Part shown: positions 49,651-60,291 of the stretch, piece after piece
Numbering within the stretch: position 1 is the stretch's first letter
Layout: each line of letters starts with the position of its first letter
NCBI GenBank assembly: GCA_039105265.1
Contig: JAPFFF010000033.1
Span: 744,001-808,000, forward strand
Length of the DNA: 64,000 nucleotides
Direction of reading: 5' to 3'
Source: Tritrichomonas musculus
Taxonomy: Eukaryota > Parabasalia > Tritrichomonadida > Tritrichomonadidae
Program-made: the position numbers and the translations under genes
The notes under the pieces: model-generated
The model's database searches: none
What the model was told of the DNA's origin: nothing
What the model saw: the letters and a program-made list of their open reading frames with translations, nothing else

Positions 49651-50485
49651 TTAATTATTTGAATTAAATGACCATTTTAAGGTCAATTTAATGAACTCTT
49701 TTATATCAATATATATATATTCTATTTTTCAAGTCAAAATAAAAAAATCTTTGCTTTTTATTCATTTATAAATTTGAATCATTAAAATTTTTTTTTTATG
49801 TCAGGTGAAATAATTATCAGAAAATTCTACCTGTTTTCTTAAAAATATAATTTCTCCTCAAATATTTGAACCCTTCTCTTTTTTTGAACTGATTCTTGTT
49901 TTTTAAACTTTAAAATTTAGAGATGAAAATTGAACCATGATAACATGAAAAACACTTGTTAAATATAAAAAATATTTAATTAAGCTCTTTCTTAAAAAAA
50001 AATTTTTTTGAGCAAATAGTTATCTAAATATTATCTTAATGATGAACTTTATGCAAATTAATATTCAATGGTACAATTAATTGCGTTAACAATCACAATA
50101 TCAAACTCTAATACAGTGGAAGCAACTTTACAGGTAATTCTAATTCATATTAACCACCAAAATCATTTTCACCTTTCAAATATATTTATATTAAACAAAA
50201 TGTATTAATTAGCAGTGTCTTTATTTCATTAAAATGAATTAAAAAAGCAGAGTCTATCATATTGAGTTTTTTCTTTTATGTTTGAAATAATCAAAAACAA
50301 GTATGCTTGTTCAAACATTAAATAATTCTTATACGTTACCAAAACTTCTCTTCCCAAGTTCTCCACTGGTAAGCTCACTATTTTCAATAATAATCATAAA
50401 CCACTAATTCAAATTTTGAATGTTGATACAATTTTTTAAAATATATAACAAAACTAAATATACATAACAAGAGAATATTTTAGAT
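49651..50485. other. AT-rich intergenic
   Basis: One short frame near 50068 (MVQLIALTITISNSNTVEAT) and one near 50300 are open for 30-40 codons, but nothing supports them as genes. Confidence 0.35.
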
Positions 50486-52570
50486 TTATACAACAAGAGA
50501 ATAATCAAAAACGTCTTTGTGTGATATTTTCTCAAACACATCTTCTTTTCCACTCATTAAATCTGCTTGATTTGAATCAACGATAGGTGCATTTGATTGA
50601 AGTAAATCAATTTCATTTGAATAGATGTTATTGCCTCCAAAGCATAGTTTTTGTTTTCTTTTTAGCAATAAAATGGTTAAATCTAATAATATCATTAATA
50701 TAATTAATGGAATCATTATGCCACAAATTAATTTGGCCTTATTTTTGTTTTCTCGTGTGTTATTATTGTGAAATTTGATGTTTCTGAAGAATAATGTGAA
50801 ATTAATGGAATTTATGAAATAATTTCTTCAGAATTAAAAATCGAAGTTTCCGTTAAAACATCAGATATTATATTCATATTAGTTTTTGAAGGCGATGGTT
50901 TTTGGCATACTGTTGACATCATCTGTTTGACTAATTGATGATGTCGGTGTTTGACTTAATGTTGAGGTTGGTGTTTGAGTTGGTGATGTATTTGATATTA
51001 ATTGGCAAATGTAATCCTTGCTTGGTGATGGTGGTTTAATTTCATAAATATTTGTATTATTCCATATATTTTCATTATCTAAAATGAAAGTAATTGATTC
51101 TTTATTATCTATGTAAAAATAATTATCATGATTGTTTTGGGATGGCAAAGTTGTACCTATTAAACATGAAAAAACTGTTAATCTCGTATTGGTTGTACCT
51201 GATCGAAAAATATCAAGAAACTCTGCTTTCCTATATACATTATTAGCAAAAGCGCAATGATTAATTGTAAGAATTGAATAACTACTAGAGTCAACATTTG
51301 ACAAATAAATCAAACTCGTTACAACAGAATTATTAATAATAGAAGAGTAAAATATCGATGATGAAGCATAATTAACATAATTGATCAAATAAGGGCCGTT
51401 TTTATTACAAACAAATGAATTATATTGAATATCAAATCCTTTTTCTTTGGTCAAGTCATAAAAGCACAAAAATTCGTTATCATTTAATTTTGATGATGTA
51501 TGTAGACTATTAAATGAGATATTATTTAACATCATTTTGGAAGATTTTGTATTAAATAAAATATTATTGGTAGGATTGTTAATAATTGTAGATTGATAGA
51601 TGTTTAATTGTGAATGTGCTTGAATAATATTGGTTGATGAATTTAAATTATAAAAGCAACAATTATTAAAAGTTATTGCAAATTGATTATTTAAATCAGT
51701 TTCATAAAAAAATATTGTTTTAGATGTTGTACAATTAAAAAAGCAAGTTGATTCAAAATTCAAATTTTGGTTTGCTGATTTCTTTTCAATAATTAAATCA
51801 AAATGAAAATAATAGCAATTTATAATATAATCATCAACACCAATCTGATGACTGCATTGATTTATTGAATCACTATAAATTAGTGCATTTAAACCATATA
51901 TAAATTTGGAGTTTCTTATTTGATTATTTTTTGTATTATAGAAAAAATAAGCGAAACTTCTAGAAAATGAGCATCTATCAATTTGAAAAGAATTACCTCC
52001 AGAAAAAAAGAGTGGTGAATATAAACTGAAACCAAAAACTCAGTAGCACTTCACTTTTTCTCAAAAAGTTTCATTATTTTTTTAGGATTTGAACAAGTTT
52101 TCTATCAATTATTAAGCTCAAATCAGCAATTTTCCGAAGGAAATCGGCTTATCTATGGTTAATACAATCTCATGACTACATTTTCCCCACCAAAACTCAA
52201 AGAACCTGATTTCATTCGAATTCTAATATTGTGATCAAAATTAAAAATTTGTAGAAATTTTCAATCCCTTGGCCAAATACAATAGTTAGTCTATGCTGCT
52301 TATACCATTAACTCCTAGTTTATCTAATAATTAATAAAATAAATTTTTTTTATTGAATATTAACTTTTTGAAGCGACCGAAATCTCAGTAGCAATTATTT
52401 TCACTTTTTGAGATCTGAAAAAAATAATTTTATTAAAAAAATTTTTTTTTTCAGAGCTATCGTGCTACTGAGATTTTGGTTTCAGTTTATATTATTTTGT
52501 AAAAGAGAAATAAGAGTAATATTCATTGAAGCATTATCAAACGATTAAAACATTATTAAAAAGTTAGATA
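50486..52570 (-). pseudogene. Pmp-like/beta-helix surface protein, broken and carrying a MITE
   Basis: Read on the minus strand, the sequence from about 52570 to 50880 is an Asn/Ser/Phe-rich repetitive chain. It has beta-helix-like turns (STCFFNCTTSKTIFFYETD, INHCAFANNVYRKAEF) and a Thr/Ser/Pro stalk (SPTQTPTSTLSQTPTSS). In another frame a transmembrane helix (IMIPLIILMILLDLTILLL) and a short cytoplasmic tail (SLVV end) follow, down to 50486. This layout is that of trichomonad polymorphic-membrane-protein-like surface proteins. Two frame changes occur between 50880 and 50717, and a MITE interrupts the chain at about 52022-52489. No intact N-terminus is found. Confidence 0.65.
52022..52489. 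mobile_element. ~468-bp inverted-repeat MITE in the Pmp-like gene
   Basis: Ends read TAAACTGAAACCAAAA(A/T)CTC and continue AGTAGCAC, 27-28 bp on both strands with one mismatch. The flanks are TA or TATA, so the exact target duplication is ambiguous. The reading frame of the surface-protein pseudogene resumes on the far side. The interior is non-coding. Confidence 0.75.
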
Positions 52571-53045
52571 AATTTAAAATTTTGAATGAAAGAATGATGT
52601 GATGTAAGCTAATTTTGAATTCTTTTCGTTCGAACTTATTTTTTTTTATTTTTATTCAAATTAAAATTTTCACTTCTTAGTTGAAACAATTCTGTTCATC
52701 AGGCTTATAATGGAATAAATTAAAATTGTAGCACGAGAGATTGGTTTTCAGCTTTTTGAGAGAACTAATAGAAAAAAATAAGAAGGAAATGACAAATAAT
52801 ATTTATTGAGACTATTCATGTTTAAAAAAAAGCATATTTTTATGTTACAATATTTTTATTGATCCTTCCTTTTGATGTAAGTCTCGATGAAAAATATGTA
52901 AAAATATTAAAAGATGCACCAATTTTTTTCAATATTCTTAAAATATTATTCCCTATTTTTTCTTTCATTTTGTTAATATACGATCTCTCATGCTAAATGA
53001 AATAAATTTAAAATAAATAAATAATATTAATAATTATCAACAATT
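52571..53045. other. AT-rich intergenic
   Basis: Nothing coding or repetitive is seen beyond homopolymer runs. Confidence 0.4.
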
Positions 53046-55427
53046 TTATGAAAAAACATGATACACTTCTTTTACAGCATCACCTTTACTTTTGCAAAGC
53101 TTACAATAAAACTTTGCAAGTGATTCCCACTTCCCTTTTTCTTTTTCCAATTCAGATAATTTCTGAATCAATGAAGTTTTCTTTGCTGCATACTTCCTCT
53201 TAACGTGATTAATATCCTTCTGAACTGATCTATATTGAAGGTTTTGTTTTTCAACTTGCTCAAGATCAGCTTGAAGTTGATTAGAATGATCTCTTTCTTT
53301 ACCTAATTCATCGCGCATCTGTTCGAATTCTTTCAATAATTTTTCATTTGTTCCTTTCTGTAATCTTAAATCGCTCTCCAACTGAGCAATTTTTTGAGAA
53401 TCTTCAAAAATTGTTTTCTGCATTGAAGTAATTTTCTCTTCATTTTCTTCTTTTGTAAAGTTTCTGTTTGAAAAATTGGTAACGGTATTTGTAATTATTT
53501 CGGATGTTTCTCTTCTATTTATTTCAGGTTCTTGATCAAGTGCAGATTTCAACTTTTTGAGAAGTTGAAAATTTTCTTCTTTTAATTTTTGACACGTTTT
53601 TTTCTTTTTCAGATATTTGTGTTTCAATTCTTCGTTTTTTTCTTTCAAAAAGTTGATTTCATTTTGTGTGTTTTCATTAACTTGTGTGCTTTTAATGATT
53701 GGCGATTTTGGCTTTTGTTCAGAGCCCAAAACAAATTTTCTTGATTCTGTAATTTCTTGATTTTGTTGAGAAATAATTTGATTAAGCTCATCAATCTGAG
53801 TTTCACTTTTTTGTTTATCAATTTTAATGTTATTTAAAGCGAGCAGTAATTTTTCACGTTCTTCTTCGCATCTTTTCTTGTTCTCTCTTGATTTTGTCAC
53901 AAGAAGCACGTAAGCTGAAACGAACAAATTGAAAAATTCAGGTTCTTTACAGCTACAAAAATAATTTAAGGCGGCTAAAGAATCTTCAGTGGCGTGTCTA
54001 TTTTCAGATTCATTTAAAACATTGACAACAAGAACTGGAAAGACTGAATCTACAACAATTCGCTTCATTCGAATCATCCATCCTTTTATATATTTTGAGC
54101 AATTTTGAATAAAAAGAAAGTATTCAATAGACAAATATGAATCGTTGTTTTCAATATGCCTTAAAAAAGATGTGAATATTGGGTCTTCGTATTGTATTAA
54201 TAGGGTCACATCGGTCTTTTTAGGTGGACCCGATTTTAATATTAATCTGAGTAGGACAATAAAAGGTTCACTTCTATAGCTGGAATCATTGGATGGTATT
54301 TCTATTAACGAATTTAAAATGGTGGCAAATAAATCAGTTTGATTCAAGCCAGAAAAGAGATTTGAATCACAATCTGATAAGCATAATAAAAAATGAACAC
54401 CGCTTTCTGCTACAAACTCTTCTTCATGTGATAATAATGATATAAATAGGGTTTCCATGTACTCTGTCGATTTAATAATGCTGGCGATAGTTGAATGGTA
54501 TTCTGTTAAATCTGAAAGTAAATGAAATAATGTAAAAGCGTTATATCCTTTGGAAGTAATTGCTGTCATTAAAATTGTTGTTAACTCTTCTTCTGTAAGT
54601 TTTGTTTTCTTGACCAAATCTAGAATTGTCATTGATGCAAGTGGGAGTAATAATTGAAATTGCGAATCTGAAGCGATAAAATGTGTTGAGGCTCGCAATG
54701 CATTTATTGAATCAGTTCCTATTGGGAAAAGTGAAACTGTAGCTGATAATGAGGCGCAAACTATACAGATATCATTTGAAGCAAATAATTGTGAAAGATC
54801 TCGTTTTATTTGAAGTAAATTTGGCATTGTTTTTAGATATGCTTCTGCTGCTGGGCAATTGCGTGATAAACCTGCAATAATTGCCGCTGCCCATGCCGAG
54901 AGCTGAGGATTTTCGAGTAATGAAGCTGTAACTGTGAAAATTATCTCCAAATTTTGTGATTGGTTAAGACCAACTCGTGGCGAAGATGAAATAATTGATA
55001 TAAATTTAATATATGGGAATATTAAAGGTGCGTTTATATTTCTTATATCTGATTTAAGTATATAATTATTATAAAATGCTGTAATAATATCATCTAAATT
55101 AGTATTTGACGCTATTGTTTCATGTAAAATCGGATGCTTTGTTGAAAGAGTTGATAAAAATTGTAAAATCGAAGATGCTAGATCAGATACTGACTTTATT
55201 CCTGTTGATTCTTTCATGTTAAGAACAGCCTCAACAGTTAAATGTCTAACAAGAAGAGGAAACTGAGGATCAATAGAAAAAGAATATAAAACTTGAGGAT
55301 CAATTTCACACGTTGATATAAATTGAGACACTACATCAATGGAATTTTGGCTGCCAGGTTGATTTGTATCTAAAATTCTACAAACAGGATCAATATAGCT
55401 TTTCATTTTATTTGTACGTTTAAACAA
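53046..55427 (-). CDS. armadillo/HEAT-like front plus long coiled coil (CIP2A/p115-like layout)
   Basis: The first ~500 residues of this 793-residue protein are leucine-rich helical pairs of armadillo/HEAT character, for example FPLLVRHLTVEAVLNM, SAWAAAIIAGLSRNCPAAEA and GVHFLLCLSD. From about 515 to 780 it is a charged coiled coil (NKKRCEEEREKLLLALNN, then LESDLRLQKGTNEKLLKEFE). The same two-part layout occurs in CIP2A and in the golgin tether p115/Uso1. I favour a scaffold or tether role but cannot choose between them. It ends with a cysteine-containing segment (FYCKLCKSKGDA). The start could be Met1 or Met8 (MKSYIDPVCRILD). Confidence 0.75.
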   Translation of the reverse strand: MFKRTNKMKSYIDPVCRILDTNQPGSQNSIDVVSQFISTCEIDPQVLYSFSIDPQFPLLVRHLTVEAVLNMKESTGIKSVSDLASSILQFLSTLSTKHPILHETIASNTNLDDIITAFYNNYILKSDIRNINAPLIFPYIKFISIISSSPRVGLNQSQNLEIIFTVTASLLENPQLSAWAAAIIAGLSRNCPAAEAYLKTMPNLLQIKRDLSQLFASNDICIVCASLSATVSLFPIGTDSINALRASTHFIASDSQFQLLLPLASMTILDLVKKTKLTEEELTTILMTAITSKGYNAFTLFHLLSDLTEYHSTIASIIKSTEYMETLFISLLSHEEEFVAESGVHFLLCLSDCDSNLFSGLNQTDLFATILNSLIEIPSNDSSYRSEPFIVLLRLILKSGPPKKTDVTLLIQYEDPIFTSFLRHIENNDSYLSIEYFLFIQNCSKYIKGWMIRMKRIVVDSVFPVLVVNVLNESENRHATEDSLAALNYFCSCKEPEFFNLFVSAYVLLVTKSRENKKRCEEEREKLLLALNNIKIDKQKSETQIDELNQIISQQNQEITESRKFVLGSEQKPKSPIIKSTQVNENTQNEINFLKEKNEELKHKYLKKKKTCQKLKEENFQLLKKLKSALDQEPEINRRETSEIITNTVTNFSNRNFTKEENEEKITSMQKTIFEDSQKIAQLESDLRLQKGTNEKLLKEFEQMRDELGKERDHSNQLQADLEQVEKQNLQYRSVQKDINHVKRKYAAKKTSLIQKLSELEKEKGKWESLAKFYCKLCKSKGDAVKEVYHVFS

Positions 55428-55860
55428 AAATTTTCAATATTTGAAAATTTTAAAGATAAAAATGAGTAATTATTTTTAGCGGTAAATGTATGACATAATT
55501 TAATAAAAATATTAAAGGATTAAATTAACAATTTTTAAGTTAATAGCAAATTATAACGTAAATTAATTTGAATTGATTTTAATCGTATTGCTATTGCATT
55601 TAAATGTCCAGTATACTGATTAATTTAATATGTAATTCCAATTAAAATTATAAATTAAAAATAAAAATCAATATGATTAAAAAATTAACATATGCAATTC
55701 TTGTTTTAAGAAAAAAAAAAAAAAAAAAATCAAATTGCAAAAACAATAAAGCGCCAGATTTATAAATTGATTTTTGGCATGTATTCAAGAAAAAATATTA
55801 AGCAGAGAGGAAATAAAGAATAATAATGCAAATATAAAAAATTAAAGATAAAAAAAAAAT
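55428..55860. other. AT-rich intergenic
   Basis: It contains a poly-A run near 55712-55730. Nothing else is supported. Confidence 0.4.
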
Positions 55861-55956
55861 GTCAAGGTAGGGAATTGAACCCCAATCTGGCTTAAAACCT
55901 CAAAACCAATTTTTGATATAAGAGAGATGCCTATCCTTCCATTGGACGACCTTGAC
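55861..55956 (-). tRNA. intron-containing tRNA-like gene, probably tRNA-Glu (CUC)
   Basis: The 96-base minus-strand sequence forms a perfect 7-bp acceptor stem (GTCAAGG/CCTTGAC). It has a D-arm, GTCC-AATGGAA-GGAT, and a T-arm, TGGGG-TTCAATT-CCCTA; the latter includes a B-box-like GGTTCAATTCC. The anticodon arm is 5' GGCAT/AAGCC with one mismatch and holds CT-CTC, giving a CUC anticodon. About 26 extra bases lie 3' of the anticodon, at the usual intron site (after position 37). The D-arm style also fits tRNA-Glu. The U at position 37 is unusual, so a pseudogene or another identity is possible. Confidence 0.6.
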
Positions 55957-56167
55957 ATTTGAAAATGAAAAAAAATATGGCTCCATATTTTTTTTAACAT
56001 ATCTTTCAAAAGCTTTTATTGACATATAAAAAATAAAATAAAGTTTTCATGCATTCAGATAATAAAAACTTGCAATTAAATATATAGTATTTAATTAAAT
56101 AAAATTTAAATTTCTAATCTGCTAAATCAGTTTCATTTATAAATCTTCATAAAGATCAATTTGAAAC
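55957..56167. other. AT-rich intergenic
   Basis: No feature could be supported between the tRNA-like gene and the caspase-like gene. Confidence 0.4.
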
Positions 56168-57088
56168 TTATGCGGGGGCAGCACTAGCTCCAAAAACAGT
56201 AGAAGCGCCTTGAATCATAGATCTTTCAAGTAGTTCATCCCCTGAAACAGTTGGTGTAACACTTACTCCAAATCGTTTCATTGACATGTTCAATAATTCT
56301 GCCATTCTTCTAACTGAAGACTCTGAAAACTGCCTAATCAACTTGCAAAAGTAATAAGTGTATATTCCATGAGATAATCGTTTTTCTTTTGGAGTGAGAT
56401 CATTCTTGCTAACTGTAAATGTAACAATATCAGGACAATTTCCTTTACTTGCACTTCTTGCTGTTTTAATATTTACTATGGTACCACCGCAAATGCCATC
56501 TTGAAAAACAAATACTCTTAATGCGGCGTCACCGTATTGACCAACCAATATACTTATTTCGTCGTCTGTTATATATTCGTTGTAATTAAATAAAATACCA
56601 TGATTGATTTGACTGATTTTAGAATATGAATCAGGTCCTGAATAATATAGTGCCAAGCATGATGTTGTATGAGCTGTGAAAAACTTAAGTGATTTAACAA
56701 ATCTAGATTTATCCGGATTGTAGAGGAAAACAACTTTGTAACCAAGTTTATAATGAATAAATGCAAAAAGATATGCGTCATTTAATGGGCCAACTCCATA
56801 TGATTCATTTGTTTCGTCTAAGTTACAAATTGTCACAAAGCAAACCTTACTAATATTTGCTTTAGGAAGAGTTGAAAAGCTAATTTTATTGAGACACATT
56901 CCAATTCTGCGAAAAGAATCGACTACATCACTTTTTGTTGAACTTTTACGAACTTTATAGAAACTCTTTGCTGAAAATTGGTCGTCTTTATTATCTAATT
57001 TGACTGCTTTGCGAATATAAGCTGAGCGCTTTAAGCCAATGTTTGGCTTGTCGATATATTGAAATTCTTCTTTTTCTTTTTTAGACAT
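56168..57088 (-). CDS. caspase-like (peptidase C14/metacaspase fold) protein lacking the usual His motif
   Basis: The fold pattern is recognisable. A first strand, SKVCFVTICNLDE (80-92), is followed by GVGPLNDAYLFAFIHYKLGYKV, as in metacaspases where LxGxxNDA precedes the second strand. At the usual SGHG position, however, the protein has SGPD (150-153). The putative cysteine strand reads VFVFQDGICGG with Cys200 in place of DSCHSG. The catalytic His therefore seems lost while a Cys is kept, pointing to a pseudo-protease or a reassigned His. The C-terminal ~90 residues form small helices (RRMAELLNMSMKRFG). The start is the Met at 57088, with an initiator-like TCACTT at 57102-57107 upstream. 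Confidence 0.6.
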   Translation of the reverse strand: MSKKEKEEFQYIDKPNIGLKRSAYIRKAVKLDNKDDQFSAKSFYKVRKSSTKSDVVDSFRRIGMCLNKISFSTLPKANISKVCFVTICNLDETNESYGVGPLNDAYLFAFIHYKLGYKVVFLYNPDKSRFVKSLKFFTAHTTSCLALYYSGPDSYSKISQINHGILFNYNEYITDDEISILVGQYGDAALRVFVFQDGICGGTIVNIKTARSASKGNCPDIVTFTVSKNDLTPKEKRLSHGIYTYYFCKLIRQFSESSVRRMAELLNMSMKRFGVSVTPTVSGDELLERSMIQGASTVFGASAAPA

Positions 57089-57101
57089 CCGAATTACTAA
57101 T

Positions 57102-57107
57102 AAGTGA
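57102..57107 (-). promoter_or_regulatory. initiator-like TCACTT before the caspase-like gene
   Basis: Read on the minus strand, it ends 13 bases before the ATG at 57088. Confidence 0.4.
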
Positions 57108-57945
57108 TATCAAATACAGTATTAAATAAAACTTTTGAAAGAAGATAGAATTTAATAACGCTTATTTTCATATTTTGAGATTTGAATAACTTATATTATA
57201 TTTTTTAAAACTATAAAATTTTATAATTTTGTAATTTATTAATGAAAATAATGAAAAAAACGATTTTTATCAAAGTATTTCTATTTTTAATAATGAATAA
57301 TTTGGCTTAAAATTGAATGTTGTAAAAATATAATCGGAATAATTGTTGCTTAATTTGGTCTTATAAATTTTCTAAACTTTTTCAATTATTGATTAAACCA
57401 AATAAATAAACAAAAATTGATCATGCTTTTAAAACTAAATCTGTATATATTTTATAATCAGCCCTTGATAATGATAAAATAATATTGTTTATATTTTATT
57501 TTTAATTTTCTTACTTTTCAATATTAATAAATTTATATTTTTATCAATTATTTTATGTGATTTTAAAAGATTGATATTCTCATGAATTCAATTATTCTCA
57601 TCTTTTTTTTTGATATCAACAATTCAAATATTCAATATTTCCTATTTTTCTTAAGTGAATTTTATTGATGATTTAATTCCTGTTTTAAATATTGCTAAAG
57701 ATTTTTAAATTCAAAAATTTAAAAAACTTATTTCAATTCTATGAGTTTTAAGAATTGAAATATAATTTAATTCTTTTGTGTATCTTTTGAATTTTTCATT
57801 AAATTATAAAATAAATTCATTTATAAAGCTGATAATATATTGTATAAATAATATAAACATTTTATTTTATTTTAATATGACATTTGGTAAACAGATTTCA
57901 AAAATGCCAAATAATTGGCCTTAGTCCGATCGTTGAAACTAACAA
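57108..57945. other. AT-rich intergenic between divergent genes
   Basis: About 840 bases of AT-rich DNA hold both promoters. No ORF or clear repeat is seen. Confidence 0.4.
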
Positions 57946-60291
57946 ATGAGTATTTCTCATTCAAAAGTCAATATTGAAGAAAATTTAGAAAACCAAATCA
58001 AAAAATGCAAAATTGATAAACTTATCTTTGCTTTAAATGAAAAAGAAAAAACATGCTGTTTGATAGGTAATGATAATGCAAGCGGTGATATTTTTATTCC
58101 AAAAGCAATCACATATAAAAGTCAAGAATTTATCATTGCATCCATAAATGAAGGATCTTTTAGAGACGCCAATGAAATTCGATCAATTCGATTTTCTGCT
58201 GATTCAGAAATTCGAACAATTAAAAAAGAAGCATTTGAAAGTTCATCGATTGAACACATTTCAATTCCGTCAAGTGTATCTGAACTAGAAGAAGGTTGGG
58301 CCAATGAAGCCTATGAATTATCTCGAGTAACAATTGATACAGCGAATCAGCATTTCAAAACTTTTGATGGCCAATTAATCATCAGAAAAAGTGATGAAAA
58401 AAGTGACAAATTTGATTATCTTATTTTTGCATGTAAAAAAATAAAGACAGTTACAATTCCGCCTAATGTGAAAATTATTGGGCCATCATCATTTGCAAAT
58501 TCATCAATTGAAAGCGTAACGATTCCAAAAGACGTTACGCAAATTTGTGAGAGTGCTTTTGCTTTTTGTCGCAAACTTAAAAGTATTCAATTTTCGCCTG
58601 ATTCAAAGCTCGAAATTATTGGGAAAGATTCATTTACATCAACTGAAATAAGTAATATCGTCATTCCTTCACAAGTAACAGAAATGGGCAAAAATGCTTT
58701 TTCTTTCTGCGGCAAGCTTCGAAAAGTTGAATTTTCGTCTTTATCAAAAATTCAATCAATTGAAAAAGGAGCATTTTTCATGTCATCAATTGAAAGTCTC
58801 ACAATTCCATCGAGCATTATTGAATTCAAAAAAGGATGGTGTCAAAAGACTCCGAAATTGAAAAAAGTGACAATAATTGAGAACAAAACAAGAAATGTAA
58901 TTTCAATTGATGACAAATTAATCGTTGGAAAAAGTAGCATTCAAAGTGATGAATATGACGTTCTTATCTTTGCAAACAGAGATATAAAAAAGATCACAAT
59001 TCCTTCAAGTATAAGAATCATTGATCCTTTCTCTTTCGCTCAATCAGCAATTGAAAGCATCGTTGTTTCTGCTCATGTTAGACAAATTTGTGAGAATGCT
59101 TTTAGTTCATGCAACCGAATAAAAAATGTTGAATTTCAACCTGGTTCAGAACTTCAAATAATTGAAAAAGGAGCATTCTCAAGCTCTTCAATTCAGAGCA
59201 TTTCAATACCTCCAAATGTAACGCAAATTTCAGAAAGTGTTTTTCTTTCATGCCAGCAACTGAAAAATGTTGAATTTTCATCTGATTCGAAGCTTCAAAT
59301 AATCGATAAAGAAGCTTTTGCTTTTAGTTCAATTGAAAGCTTGTCGATTCCATCATGTGCTTCTGAGTTCAGGCGTGGATGGGCTGCTGGGACACCTAAA
59401 TTGAATAGAATAACAATAATTCAAGCGAAAGAAAAAAATGTGTGTTATAAAGATCATTTGGTCATTGGTAAAAGTGACACAAAAAGTGACAAATATGATG
59501 TTGTCATTTATGCTGATCGGAATATTAAAACAATCAAGATTCCAGAAGATGTAAAGAGAATCGAATCATATGGATTTTCATGCTCTAACATTGAAAACAT
59601 TTCAATTTCAAAAAGTGTCACAGAAATTTGTGAGAATGCTTTTTCTTACTGTAAGAAGCTTAGACACGTTGAGATTCCATTTGATTCTGAACTTCAAACA
59701 ATTGAGGAAAATACGTTTACTTATTCAACAATTGAAAGCTTAACGGTTCCATCGAGCATTGTTGAATTCAAGCAAGGTTGGTGCAGAGACACTCCAAAGT
59801 TAAAGAAAGTCGCAGTAATTTCAAACAATGTTCAAAATGTAGTTTGTATTGATAACAAACTAATCATTGGAAAAAGTGACGTTAAAAGCGATAATTATGA
59901 TGTTCTTATATTTGTGAATAGATACGTTAAAAAGGTTTCAATTCCATCAAATATTAGAATTATTAATTCATTCGCGTTTTATGGATCATCAATTGAAAGC
60001 ATTCTTATTCCACCTCACGTTGTCCAAATTTGTGAAGCTGCGTTTGCTAATTGTGACAAACTTCAGCGTGTTGAAATTCCTTCTGACTCTGAGCTTCAAA
60101 TAATTGAGAATGATGTGTTTGCTAATTCTTTAATTAATAGCATTTTCATCCCACAAAATATCGAACAAATCAACGAAAATGCTTTCGCTTTTACTCAATT
60201 GTCGATCATTGAATTCGATTCAAAAAAATCAATTGATTTTTGGAAATTTGATGTAATGGATGAAACAATATTTATGATCCCTCATTTGTAA
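57946..60291 (+). CDS. BspA-like leucine-rich repeat protein with higher-order repeats
   Basis: The 781-residue protein has a short front (MSISHSKVNIEENLENQ) and a first strand-rich segment (IFIPKAITYKSQEFIIASI). TpLRR/BspA (LRR_5) units of the pattern IxSIxIPxxVxxIxExAFxxCxxLxxVxF follow to the end. The units are grouped into a super-repeat of about 160 residues. Each super-repeat ends with a W-containing piece (RRGWAAGTPKLNRITI) and a spacer of the type DNKLIIGKSDVKSDNYDVLI. Four such spacers are visible. No signal peptide or membrane segment is found, so it is either released by another route or cytosolic. BspA-like proteins in trichomonads are linked with host-cell and bacterial binding (established for the family). 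The gene appears intact. Confidence 0.85.
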   Translation: MSISHSKVNIEENLENQIKKCKIDKLIFALNEKEKTCCLIGNDNASGDIFIPKAITYKSQEFIIASINEGSFRDANEIRSIRFSADSEIRTIKKEAFESSSIEHISIPSSVSELEEGWANEAYELSRVTIDTANQHFKTFDGQLIIRKSDEKSDKFDYLIFACKKIKTVTIPPNVKIIGPSSFANSSIESVTIPKDVTQICESAFAFCRKLKSIQFSPDSKLEIIGKDSFTSTEISNIVIPSQVTEMGKNAFSFCGKLRKVEFSSLSKIQSIEKGAFFMSSIESLTIPSSIIEFKKGWCQKTPKLKKVTIIENKTRNVISIDDKLIVGKSSIQSDEYDVLIFANRDIKKITIPSSIRIIDPFSFAQSAIESIVVSAHVRQICENAFSSCNRIKNVEFQPGSELQIIEKGAFSSSSIQSISIPPNVTQISESVFLSCQQLKNVEFSSDSKLQIIDKEAFAFSSIESLSIPSCASEFRRGWAAGTPKLNRITIIQAKEKNVCYKDHLVIGKSDTKSDKYDVVIYADRNIKTIKIPEDVKRIESYGFSCSNIENISISKSVTEICENAFSYCKKLRHVEIPFDSELQTIEENTFTYSTIESLTVPSSIVEFKQGWCRDTPKLKKVAVISNNVQNVVCIDNKLIIGKSDVKSDNYDVLIFVNRYVKKVSIPSNIRIINSFAFYGSSIESILIPPHVVQICEAAFANCDKLQRVEIPSDSELQIIENDVFANSLINSIFIPQNIEQINENAFAFTQLSIIEFDSKKSIDFWKFDVMDETIFMIPHL

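Noticed and set aside
50290-50400. Minus-strand stretch reading SGELGKRSFGNV, like a kinase glycine loop
   Set aside because: No other kinase motif follows and stops interrupt at once; most likely chance.
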